Positions 6,949-17,148 of a stretch of 64,000 nt of DNA are shown here, one piece after another (the stretch's first letter is position 1; the number at the start of each line of letters is the position of its first letter). The notes under the pieces were generated by a model. That model was not told where the DNA came from and searched no databases. It saw only the letters and a program-made list of their open reading frames with translations. A program made the translations under genes and the position numbers. The stretch is from Pseudomonadota bacterium (lineage in GTDB: Bacteria; Pseudomonadota; Alphaproteobacteria; Rhizobiales; Rhizobiaceae), in NCBI GenBank assembly GCA_023404095.1, contig JAEYDD010000041.1:248001-312000 (forward strand), given 5' to 3'.

Positions 6949-9102
6949 ATGATACGCATTGTTAAGCGAGCGCTGTTATTCTCGCCACAAAAGGGGCAAG
7001 GAGTGCCTGCGTTGCGTAACACTGATTTACATCGTTCGTTGGCAGCCGGCGAACAGGATCGGCGAGACGACGATACACCGGGGAACCGTCTCTTGGGGCG
7101 CGTCGTCGCCTGCAGCGGCTCGCGGGCGACCATCAGCGCGGTGGCCGAGGAAGGCCAGACCTCGCTGACGGAACTGTGGTCGGTCGGACGCCTGATTTCC
7201 ATCTCGGTCGGCGATAACCGCATCGTAGCGCTCGTCTATGCCATGGCGACCGACCAGCAGAGCTGGTCGACGAACGGCGACACCCTCTTTCACGTCGAGG
7301 TCGAGCTTCTCGGCGAGGTTCACATGGGACCGGAGGGACGCGAGGAGTTTTCCGCCGGCATCTCGGCCTATCCCTATCTCGGCGCGATCGCGCACCGTAT
7401 CCGCGCCTCCGACCTTGCAAAGGTCTACGACACCGGCATGAACGACGTCTGCGTGATCGGCAAGCTGACGCAGGACGAGACGCTGGACGCCACCATTCAC
7501 GTCCCCTCGATGCTGTCCAAGCATTTCGCGATCGTGGGCACCACCGGCGTCGGCAAGTCGACCGCAGTCACGCTGCTGCTTCACAAGGCGATCCAGTCCG
7601 ATCCGAAGCTGCGCGTGCTGATCCTCGACCCGCACAACGAATTCGCAGCCGCCTTCCCCGACCACGCGGTCGTGATCGAGACGGACACGCTCGACCTGCC
7701 GTTCTGGCTGTTCAAGCTGGAGGAGTTCGCCGAGGTGGTGTTCCGCGGCCGGCCGGCCATCCCCGAAGAGATGGACGTGCTGCGCGACCTCATTCCGGAG
7801 GCCAAGAAGGCATTTCGCGGCGCCGGCGAAGCCGGGCTGATGCGACGTACGAACGAGAAGAGCTCGATCACGGCCGATACACCGGTCCCCTTCCGCATCG
7901 CCGACCTGCTGGCGCTGATCGACGAGCGCATCGGCCGCCTTGAGGGGCGCACCGAAAAGCCGCACCTTCGTTCGCTGAAGGTCAAGATCATGTCTGCGAT
8001 CAACGACCCCCGCTATCACTTCATGTTCTCCTCGAACACGATCACGGATACGATCCTGGACACGGTCGCGCGCATCTTCCGCATCCCCGGCAATGGCCGG
8101 CCGATCACCACGTTCCAGCTCGCCGGCATCCCCTCCGAGGTGGTCAATTCCGTCGCATCCGTCCTCTGCCGCATGGCCTTCGAAATCGGCTTGTGGAGCA
8201 ATGGCGGCGTCCACATGCTCGTTGTTTGCGAGGAGGCGCACCGCTACGTGCCCGCCGACGCCAGTGCCGGCTTCCTGCCGACCCGGCAGGCGATCGCCCG
8301 CATTGCAAAGGAAGGGCGCAAATACGGCGTCTCGCTCGGCGTCATCACCCAGCGCCCCGGCGAACTGGACCCCACGATCCTGTCGCAGTGCTCCACCGTG
8401 TTCGCCATGCGCCTTGCCAACGACCAAGACCAGGAGATCATCCGCTCCGCCATCCCCAATTCGTCCTCGTCCACCACCAGCTTCATCTCCTCGATCGGCA
8501 ACGGCGAGGCGATCGCATTTGGCGAGGCGGTGGCCGTGCCGATGCGGATGAAGTTCTCCCGCGTCTCGGAAAGCCGCCTGCCGAAGGCGAACGGCGTCGT
8601 CGTCAAGGCCAGCGAGGATACGCCCGATACCGTCGATCTGCGCTCGATCGTCGGGCGCATGCGCTCGGTCTCGGGGCCGGACATATCATCCTTCCAGAGC
8701 GCCGTTCTTGCCGCAGAGAACGAAGTCTCGGCGATGCGTGGAAGCTTCACCGAGCCCGCGCCACCCCGGCTTGACCGCGTAGACCGCGTGCAGGACTATC
8801 GGGAAACAGAGGACGTCCAGCAGCCCGTTTCGCCCAGTGACGATGCGGCGATGAGCGAGCCGGACATCCAGCCCTATCGCCCGGACATGCTGCCGGGTGT
8901 CCCGGCAGGCCCTTCGCCGCTCTCGGCGCACGACCGCTTTGACGCGCTGCGGCGGGAGCTGAATGCCGGCTACGACGCAGCCCCTTCCCAGCCCAGCAGG
9001 CCAGCCCGGCCCGCATTCGGCGAGGCCGCCGAGAGCCGTCGCGAAGGCTCCATCCGCGAACAACTGTTGAAGAAACCGCTCAGCAGCCTCGTGCGAAAGT
9101 AG
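6949..9102 (+). CDS. HerA/VirB4-type P-loop ATPase (DUF87 family)
   Basis: This 717-aa protein is of the HerA-FtsK superfamily, hexameric DNA-translocating ATPases. An N-terminal beta-barrel (HAS-barrel-like, about residues 45-165: LLGRVVACSGSRATIS) precedes the ATPase core. The core has Walker A in VGTTGVGKSTAVTLLL at about residue 195, Walker B in MLVVCEEAHRYVP at about residue 425, and a sensor/arginine segment RIAKEGRKYGVSLGVITQRP. The last roughly 170 residues are low-complexity and Pro-rich, ending IREQLLKKPLSSLVRK. No nurA nuclease partner is adjacent, unlike archaeal herA, so a role in DNA-end processing is only a family-level guess. The start at 6949 is the first ATG; residues 1-40 look poorly conserved and the true start may be later. 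Confidence 0.85.
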   Translation: MIRIVKRALLFSPQKGQGVPALRNTDLHRSLAAGEQDRRDDDTPGNRLLGRVVACSGSRATISAVAEEGQTSLTELWSVGRLISISVGDNRIVALVYAMATDQQSWSTNGDTLFHVEVELLGEVHMGPEGREEFSAGISAYPYLGAIAHRIRASDLAKVYDTGMNDVCVIGKLTQDETLDATIHVPSMLSKHFAIVGTTGVGKSTAVTLLLHKAIQSDPKLRVLILDPHNEFAAAFPDHAVVIETDTLDLPFWLFKLEEFAEVVFRGRPAIPEEMDVLRDLIPEAKKAFRGAGEAGLMRRTNEKSSITADTPVPFRIADLLALIDERIGRLEGRTEKPHLRSLKVKIMSAINDPRYHFMFSSNTITDTILDTVARIFRIPGNGRPITTFQLAGIPSEVVNSVASVLCRMAFEIGLWSNGGVHMLVVCEEAHRYVPADASAGFLPTRQAIARIAKEGRKYGVSLGVITQRPGELDPTILSQCSTVFAMRLANDQDQEIIRSAIPNSSSSTTSFISSIGNGEAIAFGEAVAVPMRMKFSRVSESRLPKANGVVVKASEDTPDTVDLRSIVGRMRSVSGPDISSFQSAVLAAENEVSAMRGSFTEPAPPRLDRVDRVQDYRETEDVQQPVSPSDDAAMSEPDIQPYRPDMLPGVPAGPSPLSAHDRFDALRRELNAGYDAAPSQPSRPARPAFGEAAESRREGSIREQLLKKPLSSLVRK

Positions 9103-9189
9103 CACGAGAGCTGTACGGTTTCGCGCGCCGATAGCGGTGTCGTAACTGAGGTGGCGCGTGCCGTGCCGCAGCGCCGGCGCGCTCTTTCG

Positions 9190-10080
9190 TCAGAAGGGCA
9201 ACGGGGACACCGCGTCCCAGCGCAGCCAGCTTTCGTCCATCTGGTTGCGAAACCAGGTCATCTGCCGCTTGGCATATTGCCGCGTCGCCGCAGCCCCCCG
9301 CTCGACGACTTCGGCTTCCCCCATGGCGCCGGCAAGCAAAGCTGCGATCTGCGGCACGCCGATCGCCTTCATCACCGGCATCTCCGGCGACAGGCCAAGC
9401 GCCAGAAGCGCGCGCACCTCGTCCACCGCGCCGGATTCAAGCATGGCCGCAAAGCGCCGGTCGATGCGCGCGCGCAGCAGTGCCCGCTCCGGCAGAACGA
9501 CGATCTTGAGCGCCCGGGCCGGATCGATCACCGCCGGTGCTCCGGCCGATTGCAGTTCGCGAATGGAGCGACCGCTCACCTCCAGAATTTCCAGCGCCCG
9601 CAGGATGCGCTGACCGTCATTGGCACGGATCGCCTCGGCCGATCGTGGATCGCGCTGCCCAAGCTCCGCATGCAGCGCAGGCGCTCCCTCGTCTAAAAGG
9701 CGCGCGCGCAATTTCTGGCGCACCGCATCGGGGACTGCCGGCATATCGGAAAGGCCACCCGTCAGCGCCTTGAAATAGAGACCCGTCCCGCCGACAAAAA
9801 CGGGAAGCTTCGCCCCGGCGCGCAGACTCGCCACGACGTCCGTCGCCTCCCGCAGCCACTCGCCGCTCGAATAGGCCTGCCCTGCCGGCGTGTGCCCGTA
9901 GAGCAGGTGTTCGACTCCGCCCATCTCGTCTTTCTGCGGGCGCGCCGTCAGCACGTTCAGCGTATCATACACCTGCATGCTGTCGGCATTGACGACGACC
10001 CCGCCATGCGCCTGCGCCAGCCTTACGGCCAGCGCGGACTTGCCGCTTGCCGTCGGGCCGGTTATCAGGATCGCGTCCAT
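9190..10080 (-). CDS. miaA: tRNA dimethylallyltransferase
   Basis: MiaA transfers a dimethylallyl group to A37 of tRNAs reading UNN codons, the first step toward ms2i6A. The product is about 296 aa. It starts MDAILITGPTASGKSALAVRLA (P-loop at residues 8-15), followed by the VVNADSMQVYDTLNVLTARP segment, the substrate-binding GGTGLYFKALTGGLSDMP, and the C-terminal ATRQYAKRQMTWFRNQ. I chose the ATG at 10080, which has AAGGTGAC just upstream. In-frame ATGs at 10101 and 10104 would add seven or eight residues and overlap the divergent serB start. It converges on the HerA-type gene. Confidence 0.95.
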   Translation of the reverse strand: MDAILITGPTASGKSALAVRLAQAHGGVVVNADSMQVYDTLNVLTARPQKDEMGGVEHLLYGHTPAGQAYSSGEWLREATDVVASLRAGAKLPVFVGGTGLYFKALTGGLSDMPAVPDAVRQKLRARLLDEGAPALHAELGQRDPRSAEAIRANDGQRILRALEILEVSGRSIRELQSAGAPAVIDPARALKIVVLPERALLRARIDRRFAAMLESGAVDEVRALLALGLSPEMPVMKAIGVPQIAALLAGAMGEAEVVERGAAATRQYAKRQMTWFRNQMDESWLRWDAVSPLPF

Positions 10081-10102
10081 GTCACCTTCAGGAAATCTCA
10101 TC

Positions 10103-11002
10103 ATGGCTCTCGTTGCCACGCTTATCGCCAATCCGTCAAATCCGGTGCTTGCATCTCATATGGGCGAGCAGGCCGCGGATGCGGTCAATGCCTCCGGCCT
10201 TTACTGGCTGGCCGATGGGGTTGCCTGCGACATCGCGCTGCGGGAAGGCACTGATGCAGCGTCTGCGCGCGAGGCGATCGCCGCCGTCATCGGCACAGCG
10301 CCCCTCGACCTCGTCATCCAGGAGGCGGAGACGCGGCGCAAGAAGCTTCTGATCGCCGACATGGACTCCACCATGATCGGGCAGGAATGCATAGACGAGC
10401 TCGCTGCCGAAGTCGGCCTGAAGGAGCGCGTTTCGGAGATCACCGCCCGCGCGATGAACGGCGAGATCGCCTTCGAGCCGGCCTTGCGCGAACGCGTCGC
10501 CCTGCTGAAGGGGCTTCCGATCACCGTCGTCGACGAGGTCATCGCCAAGCGCATCACCCTGACCCCCGGCGGCCCGGAGCTGATCGCGACGATGAAGGCC
10601 CGCGGACACTATACCGCGCTGGTTTCCGGCGGCTTCACCGTCTTCACCGGCAAGATCGCCGCCCGCCTCGGCTTCCACGAGAACCGGGCCAACATCCTGC
10701 TGGAGAACGGCGGGCTGCTCACCGGCGAAGTCGCCGAACCCATTCTCGGCAAGCAGGCCAAGGTCGATGCGCTTCAGGACATTTCCGATCGGCTCGGAAT
10801 CTCGGTCGAAGAAGCGATGGCGGTCGGCGACGGCGCCAACGACCTCGGCATGTTGCATCTTTCGGGAGCCGGCGTCGCCCTGCACGCAAAGCCTGCCGTG
10901 GCGGCCGAGGCCAGGATGCGCATCGATCACGGCGACCTGACGGCACTCCTCTATATCCAGGGATACCGCAGGTCGGACTTCGCCGCACCGGCGCTGCTAT
11001 GA
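10103..11002 (+). CDS. serB: Phosphoserine phosphatase
   Basis: This HAD-superfamily enzyme makes L-serine from phosphoserine, the last step of the phosphorylated serine pathway. The 299-aa product has an N-terminal regulatory region (about residues 1-75) and then the catalytic domain. HAD motif I is in LLIADMDSTMIGQECIDELA (nucleophile Asp), motif II in ALVSGGFTVFTG, the Lys of motif III in ILGKQAKVDAL, and motif IV in AVGDGANDLGML. The start is the ATG at 10103 with CAGGAAA upstream. It is divergent from miaA with only 22 bp between the start codons, and overlaps the downstream acetyltransferase by 4 bp. Confidence 0.96.
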   Translation: MALVATLIANPSNPVLASHMGEQAADAVNASGLYWLADGVACDIALREGTDAASAREAIAAVIGTAPLDLVIQEAETRRKKLLIADMDSTMIGQECIDELAAEVGLKERVSEITARAMNGEIAFEPALRERVALLKGLPITVVDEVIAKRITLTPGGPELIATMKARGHYTALVSGGFTVFTGKIAARLGFHENRANILLENGGLLTGEVAEPILGKQAKVDALQDISDRLGISVEEAMAVGDGANDLGMLHLSGAGVALHAKPAVAAEARMRIDHGDLTALLYIQGYRRSDFAAPALL

Positions 11003-11595
11003 CGACCGGCGTCATCACCCGGACGGGCCGGCTGACGGTCCGCAACTGGATTGAAGGCGACCGCGATCTCTTCCACGAGATCAACTCCGATCCCGAGGTG
11101 ATGCGCTACTTTCCATTTCGCCGGTCGCGCGCGCAGTCGGACGAACTGTTCGACCGCGTCCGCGCCATGATCGGCGACACCGGTTTCGGCTTCTTCGCCA
11201 TCGCGCTGCGCCGCGACGACCGGCCCATCGGTTTCTGCGGGCTTGCCCGCACCGACCTCGCCCCGCTCCTGCAGGACGGCACCGTCGAGATCGGCTGGCG
11301 GCTGGCCCGCTCCTACTGGGGCAACGGCTACGTGACCGAGGCAGCCTCGGCGCTTCTCGCGCATGGCTTCGAAAGATGCGGGCTCGAGGAGATCGTCTCC
11401 TTCGCCGTCCCCGACAATGAGCGCTCGACATCGGTGATGACGCGGATCGGCATGCGGCGCGATCCCGCGCGCGACTTCGATCATCCGCGGGTGCCCGACA
11501 GCCATCCGCACCTGATCCGCCACGCGCTCTATGCCATGACCCGGCGGGAATGGCAGGCAAGGCGGCCGACGAATGCAATCTCGCAGGCGCATTGA
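10999..11595 (+). CDS. GNAT family N-acetyltransferase (RimJ/RimL type)
   Basis: This 198-aa acetyl-CoA-dependent transferase of the Acetyltransf_3 type acts on an unknown amine. Visible family features are the N-terminal TGRLTVRNWIEGDRDLFHEINSDPEVMRYFPF, the acetyl-CoA-binding strand-loop EIGWRLARSYWGNGYVTEAASALLAHGFE (the GNGY turn stands for the Q/RxxGxG/A loop) and the late VPDNERSTSVMTRIGMRRD segment. The ATG overlaps the serB stop in an ATGA junction, so it is translationally coupled to serB. RimL-like enzymes modify ribosomal proteins, but the substrate here is unknown. Confidence 0.9.
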   Translation: MTTGVITRTGRLTVRNWIEGDRDLFHEINSDPEVMRYFPFRRSRAQSDELFDRVRAMIGDTGFGFFAIALRRDDRPIGFCGLARTDLAPLLQDGTVEIGWRLARSYWGNGYVTEAASALLAHGFERCGLEEIVSFAVPDNERSTSVMTRIGMRRDPARDFDHPRVPDSHPHLIRHALYAMTRREWQARRPTNAISQAH

Positions 11596-11628
11596 ATTAA
11601 GATCAGACGTTGATTCAGAAGGCGAGGA

Positions 11629-11647
11629 CGGTGAATCAGCTTCACCG
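11629..11647. terminator. Weak bidirectional hairpin between convergent genes
   Basis: CGGTGAA-tcagc-TTCACCG forms a 7-bp hairpin in the 87-bp space between the convergent acetyltransferase and degP genes. It has no long T-run on either side, so termination is only suggested by position. Confidence 0.35.
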
Positions 11648-11682
11648 CCCCACTCCGCAACGCATTGATATGAAATAAATAA

Positions 11683-13317
<1,635 letters not shown>

Positions 13318-13553
13318 CTGCACTGTCCTTTCGCGTTGTCCTGGCCGCCATCTTCGCCACGGATGCGGCGGAAATGCGGATAGCCGGAATGCCGGCCGCA
13401 TCGCGCTGGCCTCGCCGGTGACATCTCGATGATTCGCCGACAAGAGGCCAGCAGCCGATGACACCTTACACCGTTCGTTCCACGGTCGTTTATCAAATCA
13501 ACGACAGCGGAAGTGCCTCACCCACTGCAGTTACGCGCGCTCGCCCTGTGCCC

Positions 13554-13739
13554 CTACCCCCGAACCAGCCACACCAGCCCGACGCCGCCGGCGATGGCGG
13601 CAACACCGGCAAGCCTTAGATGGCCCTCGGGAATGGATGGCAGGACCGCCGCCATGCGCTTCAAAAACGAAGGGGCCAGCGCGTACGCCAGCCCCTCGAT
13701 GACCAGAAAGAACGCGAATCCCGTCAGGAGATCCGCCAT
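13554..13739 (-). CDS. DUF2065 (YjeT-like) small membrane protein
   Basis: This 61-aa protein has two predicted transmembrane helices: FAFFLVIEGLAYALAPSFL near the N-terminus and LAGVAAIAGGVGLVWLVRG at the C-terminus. They are joined by a short loop with KRMAAVLPSIPEG. Small proteins of this family regularly sit next to hflC in proteobacteria (yjeT in E. coli), and here it lies 10 bp after hflC on the same strand, so it is probably part of the operon. The function is unknown; a part in the HflKC membrane complex is only suggested by this conserved adjacency. Confidence 0.88.
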   Translation of the reverse strand: MADLLTGFAFFLVIEGLAYALAPSFLKRMAAVLPSIPEGHLRLAGVAAIAGGVGLVWLVRG

Positions 13740-13749
13740 AGCACCGGCC

Positions 13750-14694
13750 TCAATCTGCCGGTGCGGGTGCAGTCGGGGTCACCGGCGCGGCAGGAGCAGC
13801 GGCACCGGGCTGTGACTGGCCGTTGAGGTTGCCGAAGTAACGGAAGAATTCCGAATCCGGCGACAGCACCAGCGTCGTGTCGCTGACGCCAAGGCTCTGA
13901 CGATAGGCCTCCATCGAGCGATAGAAGGCGAAGAACGCAGGATCGCGTTCGAACGCCTCGCCGAAGACGCGGTTGCGTTCGGCGTCGCCCTGACCGCGGA
14001 TGATCTCCGACTCGCGCCGTGCTTCCGCCACGATCTCGACGACCTGGCGGTCGGCGACGGCCCGGCGGGTCTGGCCGCGCTCGTTACCGCGGGCGCGGAT
14101 CAGTTCGGCTTCGGCAAGACGCTCCGCCTTCATGCGCTCGAAGGTCTGCTGGGAAACCTCCTGCGTCAGGTCGGTGCGGCGGATGCGCACGTCGGTGATC
14201 GTCAGCCCGAGATTCTGGGCGTCCTGCGCAAGCTCATTGCGGACCTCGCGCATCATCGACGCACGCTCGTCCGAAAGGGCCGCCTCGAACCCGCGCAGAC
14301 CGTAGACGCGGCGAAGTGCGGCATCCAGTCGGGTGCGCAGCCGAGCCTCGGCGGCATCGCGGTCGGCCGAAACGGCCTCGCGGAACCGGCGGGCATCGCT
14401 GATGTGGTAGACGACGAAGGCATCGACCTCATAGAACTTGCCGCCGGAAACCTGAACGCGGATGTTGTCCAGGTCGAAGCGAAGCGCCTGATCGGACACG
14501 TACTGCACGCGATCTGCATCCATGAAGGCAAACGGCAGCTTGAAGTAGAGGCCGGGCTCCGTCTTGACCGACTGGATCTCACCGAAGCGGACGACCACCG
14601 CCTGCTGGCGGGCATTGACGATGAAGATCGACGAATAGGCGAGGAAAAGCACGACGGCGAGGCCAACGAGGATGGCCGGCAAACGGTTACCCAT
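13750..14694 (-). CDS. hflC: HflC, SPFH-domain FtsH regulator
   Basis: HflC pairs with HflK to form a large periplasmic cage around the membrane protease FtsH and modulates what it degrades. The 314-aa product has an N-terminal membrane helix (LPAILVGLAVVLFLAYSSIFIV) and an SPFH/band-7 domain (QQAVVVRFGEI, LYFKLPFAFMDADRVQYVSDQALRFD). A charged coiled-coil (about residues 160-235, ERMKAERLAEAELIRARGNE) and a conserved end, SLGVSDTTLVLSPDSEFFRYFG, follow. The start overlaps the hflK stop by one base (TAATG), indicating translational coupling. The C-terminal tail is rich in Ala and Pro. Confidence 0.96.
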   Translation of the reverse strand: MGNRLPAILVGLAVVLFLAYSSIFIVNARQQAVVVRFGEIQSVKTEPGLYFKLPFAFMDADRVQYVSDQALRFDLDNIRVQVSGGKFYEVDAFVVYHISDARRFREAVSADRDAAEARLRTRLDAALRRVYGLRGFEAALSDERASMMREVRNELAQDAQNLGLTITDVRIRRTDLTQEVSQQTFERMKAERLAEAELIRARGNERGQTRRAVADRQVVEIVAEARRESEIIRGQGDAERNRVFGEAFERDPAFFAFYRSMEAYRQSLGVSDTTLVLSPDSEFFRYFGNLNGQSQPGAAAPAAPVTPTAPAPAD

Positions 14695-15812
14695 TACTGC
14701 GTGCCTCCCTGCTGCTGCGCCGGCGTGGTCTTGCCGAGCTCGTTGAGCGGCAGGAAGGGAACGACACCCTGTCCGCCCTGCTTTTCGTCGATGACGACGG
14801 TCTTGGAGCCCTTCAGGACGCCCTCCATGGTTTCAAGGAACATGCGCTGACGGGTCACGTCGGGCGCGAGCTTGTACTGATCGTAGATCGAGATGAAACG
14901 CTGCGCCTCGCCCTCCGCCTCGTTGACGACGCGGTTCTTGTAGGCGGCTGCTTCTTCGCGGATCTGTGCGGCCTGACCGCGGGCGAGACCGAGCTTCTGG
15001 TTGGCGTACTGGTTCGCCTCTTCGACAAAACGATCCTCGTCCTGCTCGGCGCGCTGCACCTCGTCGAACGCGTCGGCGACTTCGCGCGGCGGGGCCGCAT
15101 CTTCGATCGCAACGGTGTTGATCGCGATACCCGAACCATACCCATCCATGGTCGACTGGATAGTGGCCTTGACGGCTTCGGCGATCGCCTGACGGTTGTC
15201 GCGGAAGATGTCCTGCGCCGGACGCCGGCCCACGACTTCGCGCATCGCGCTTTCTGAAACCTGCTGAAGGGTGGCGGACGGATTTTCGAGATTGAACAGA
15301 TAGGCGCGAGGGTCGGTGATCGAATAGAGCACCGAGAACTGCACGTTCACGATGTTCTGGTCGCCCGAAAGCATCAGTCCGCTGTCCTCGGCGTTTACGG
15401 ACGCACCGCGACGGCCGATGTTCTGCTGCTGCTCGGTAACCGTTACGATCTCGACGGTCTCGAACGGCCACAAGTGGAAGTGCAGGCCCGGCATGGAAAT
15501 TTCGTCCTTCGGCTTGCCGAAGCGCAGTTCCACGCCGCGTTCATCCGGCTGGACGGTGTAGATCGAGTTCATCAGCCAGAAGACGCCGATCAGAAGCGCC
15601 GCGATGACGAAGATGCCGCCGTTGAAGCCACCGGGAACCACGTTCTTCAGCTGGTCCTGTCCGCGCCGGATGATCTCTTCGAGATCCGGCGGACCGCCGC
15701 TGCCGCTACCGCCGCCGCGCGGGCGGTTCGGTCCCTGCCCCCATGGTCCCTGATTGTTGCCGCCGCCGCCCCCCCAAGGGCCGCCGCCGCCGTTCTGATT
15801 GCTCCAGGGCAT
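14694..15812 (-). CDS. hflK: HflK, SPFH-domain FtsH regulator
   Basis: HflK is the membrane partner of HflC in the FtsH-modulating complex. The 372-aa product starts MPWSNQNGGGGPWGGG with the Gly/Asn-rich N-terminal tail typical of HflK. One membrane helix follows (GIFVIAALLIGVFWLMNSIYTV, about residues 75-95), then the SPFH domain (ERGVELRFGKPKDEISMPGLHFHLWPFETVEIV) and a long helical region with the EVADAFDEVQRAEQDEDRFVEEA motif. I chose the ATG at 15812 because of AAGAGGT upstream; 29 earlier in-frame residues look unrelated. It lies in the thyA-GST-folA-hflKC-DUF2065-degP minus-strand run. Confidence 0.96.
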   Translation of the reverse strand: MPWSNQNGGGGPWGGGGGNNQGPWGQGPNRPRGGGSGSGGPPDLEEIIRRGQDQLKNVVPGGFNGGIFVIAALLIGVFWLMNSIYTVQPDERGVELRFGKPKDEISMPGLHFHLWPFETVEIVTVTEQQQNIGRRGASVNAEDSGLMLSGDQNIVNVQFSVLYSITDPRAYLFNLENPSATLQQVSESAMREVVGRRPAQDIFRDNRQAIAEAVKATIQSTMDGYGSGIAINTVAIEDAAPPREVADAFDEVQRAEQDEDRFVEEANQYANQKLGLARGQAAQIREEAAAYKNRVVNEAEGEAQRFISIYDQYKLAPDVTRQRMFLETMEGVLKGSKTVVIDEKQGGQGVVPFLPLNELGKTTPAQQQGGTQ

Positions 15813-15964
15813 CAATACCTCTTTCTCTGGAAATCCCGCTCTCATGCGCGCGAAGTCTCCTCCGGCACACGATGTGAACCCGTTATATGTATCCCCCATG
15901 CCGCTTTCAACGGAGCGGGTCTAACTTCCGGGCAAATGGGGCAAAATAGTTCGTGAACAGACCC

Positions 15965-16498
15965 TTAGAGGGCCAAATCGGGGTCGGAGCGCCTGACATA
16001 GGTCAGGAAATGCATGCCGTGGCTGTCTTTCTCGCCCTGCGGGATCTCCTCTTCCTGAGCGATCTCGAAGACTGCGGGATCGATCATTGGGAAGCGGGTG
16101 TCGCCCTCCACCTCCGCCTGAACCTGGGTGAGGTACACGACATCGGCGGTTGCGATCGTCTGGCGATAGATGTCTCCACCGCCGATGATGCAGATTTGGT
16201 CAACGCCAAGCGCCTGCGCCTCGCGGCGGGCATAGACGAGCGCCTCGTCCAGCGAACGGGCGACGATCACCCCGTCGGGACGAAAGGCGGTGTCGCGGGT
16301 GACGACGATGTTCGGCCGGCCCGGCAGTGGCTTGCCGATCGACTGGTAGGTTCTGCGCCCCATCACGACAGGCTTACCGATCGTCACCTGCTTGAAGCGT
16401 TTCAGGTCCGACGGCAGCCGCCATGGCAGGTCGCCGTCACGCCCGATCACGCCATTCAGCGCCGCGGCCACCACCAGAACGATCTTGGGTTCACTCAT
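15965..16498 (-). CDS. folA: Dihydrofolate reductase
   Basis: FolA reduces dihydrofolate to tetrahydrofolate with NADPH, regenerating the cofactor that thymidylate synthase oxidises. The 177-aa product has the classic start KIVLVVAAALNGVIGRDGDLPWRLPSDLKRFK, which contains the substrate Asp/Glu site and the Met20-like loop. The VVMGRRTYQSIGKPLPGRPNIV and ICIIGGGDIYRQ NADPH-binding segments follow. It lies downstream of thyA on the same strand with a GST gene between them, a common thyA-folA arrangement whose products act in one cycle. Confidence 0.97.
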   Translation of the reverse strand: MSEPKIVLVVAAALNGVIGRDGDLPWRLPSDLKRFKQVTIGKPVVMGRRTYQSIGKPLPGRPNIVVTRDTAFRPDGVIVARSLDEALVYARREAQALGVDQICIIGGGDIYRQTIATADVVYLTQVQAEVEGDTRFPMIDPAVFEIAQEEEIPQGEKDSHGMHFLTYVRRSDPDLAL

Positions 16499-16531
16499 TG
16501 CAATGCCTCTTCTAGGCGCGCCAGGCGCATT

Positions 16532-17119
16532 CTACGCATCGTCGCGCGCCTGCGCCCGGGCCAGTGCCGGCCTTGCGGCCATGCGGGCGACATAGGCGTC
16601 GATCGCGGCGCTTTCGGGCAGGATGGCGCGAAACCACATCAGCGAGCTCGCCAGAATGACGTCGACCGAACAGGGCCGCTCGCCAAGCAGGTAGGGATGT
16701 TGCGTCAGGCGCGCGATGAAGCGCTCCGACATCGCCTTGTAGGTCCGCGCAGCCTCCGCGTTCGTCGCCGTCCAACCGGTCATCCGCGCGACCGCCGAGG
16801 GCTCGCCGACACCGGCGTAATAGGAAAGCCAGGAAAGATAGGGGCCGCGCTCCAAGGTACCGATGTCCCGCCCCATCTCGCAGCCGGGGAAAAGGTCAGT
16901 CAGGTAGAGCGCGATCGCCGTCGTCTCCGTCACCAATACGCCGTCATCCAGCAACGCCGGGACCTGCCCGTGCGGGTGTGGATTGTTCGCATCCGGCCCG
17001 CCTGAACCGTCGGCGCGCCGAATACTCACCTTGCGAACGTCATAGTCCGCCTCGAGCTCCTCCAGAAGCCAGAGCATGCGAAACGACCGCGATCGCGGCG
17101 CGTGAACGAGCGTCAGCAT
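16532..17119 (-). CDS. Glutathione S-transferase family protein
   Basis: This 195-aa cytosolic GST-like protein has an N-terminal thioredoxin-fold domain (about residues 1-78) with HAPRSRSFRMLWLLEELEADYDV, the cis-Pro in PHGQVPALLDDG, and the glutathione gamma-Glu contact VLVTETTAIALYLTDLFP. An all-helical C-terminal domain follows with the conserved N-capping region YLLGERPCSVDVILASSLMW. The substrate is unknown. It is inserted between thyA and folA with about 30-bp gaps and could be co-transcribed with them, although no metabolic link is obvious. Confidence 0.92.
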   Translation of the reverse strand: MLTLVHAPRSRSFRMLWLLEELEADYDVRKVSIRRADGSGGPDANNPHPHGQVPALLDDGVLVTETTAIALYLTDLFPGCEMGRDIGTLERGPYLSWLSYYAGVGEPSAVARMTGWTATNAEAARTYKAMSERFIARLTQHPYLLGERPCSVDVILASSLMWFRAILPESAAIDAYVARMAARPALARAQARDDA

Positions 17120-17148
17120 GGCTTCCTCCTCTGCCAGCGCGTTTGCCG

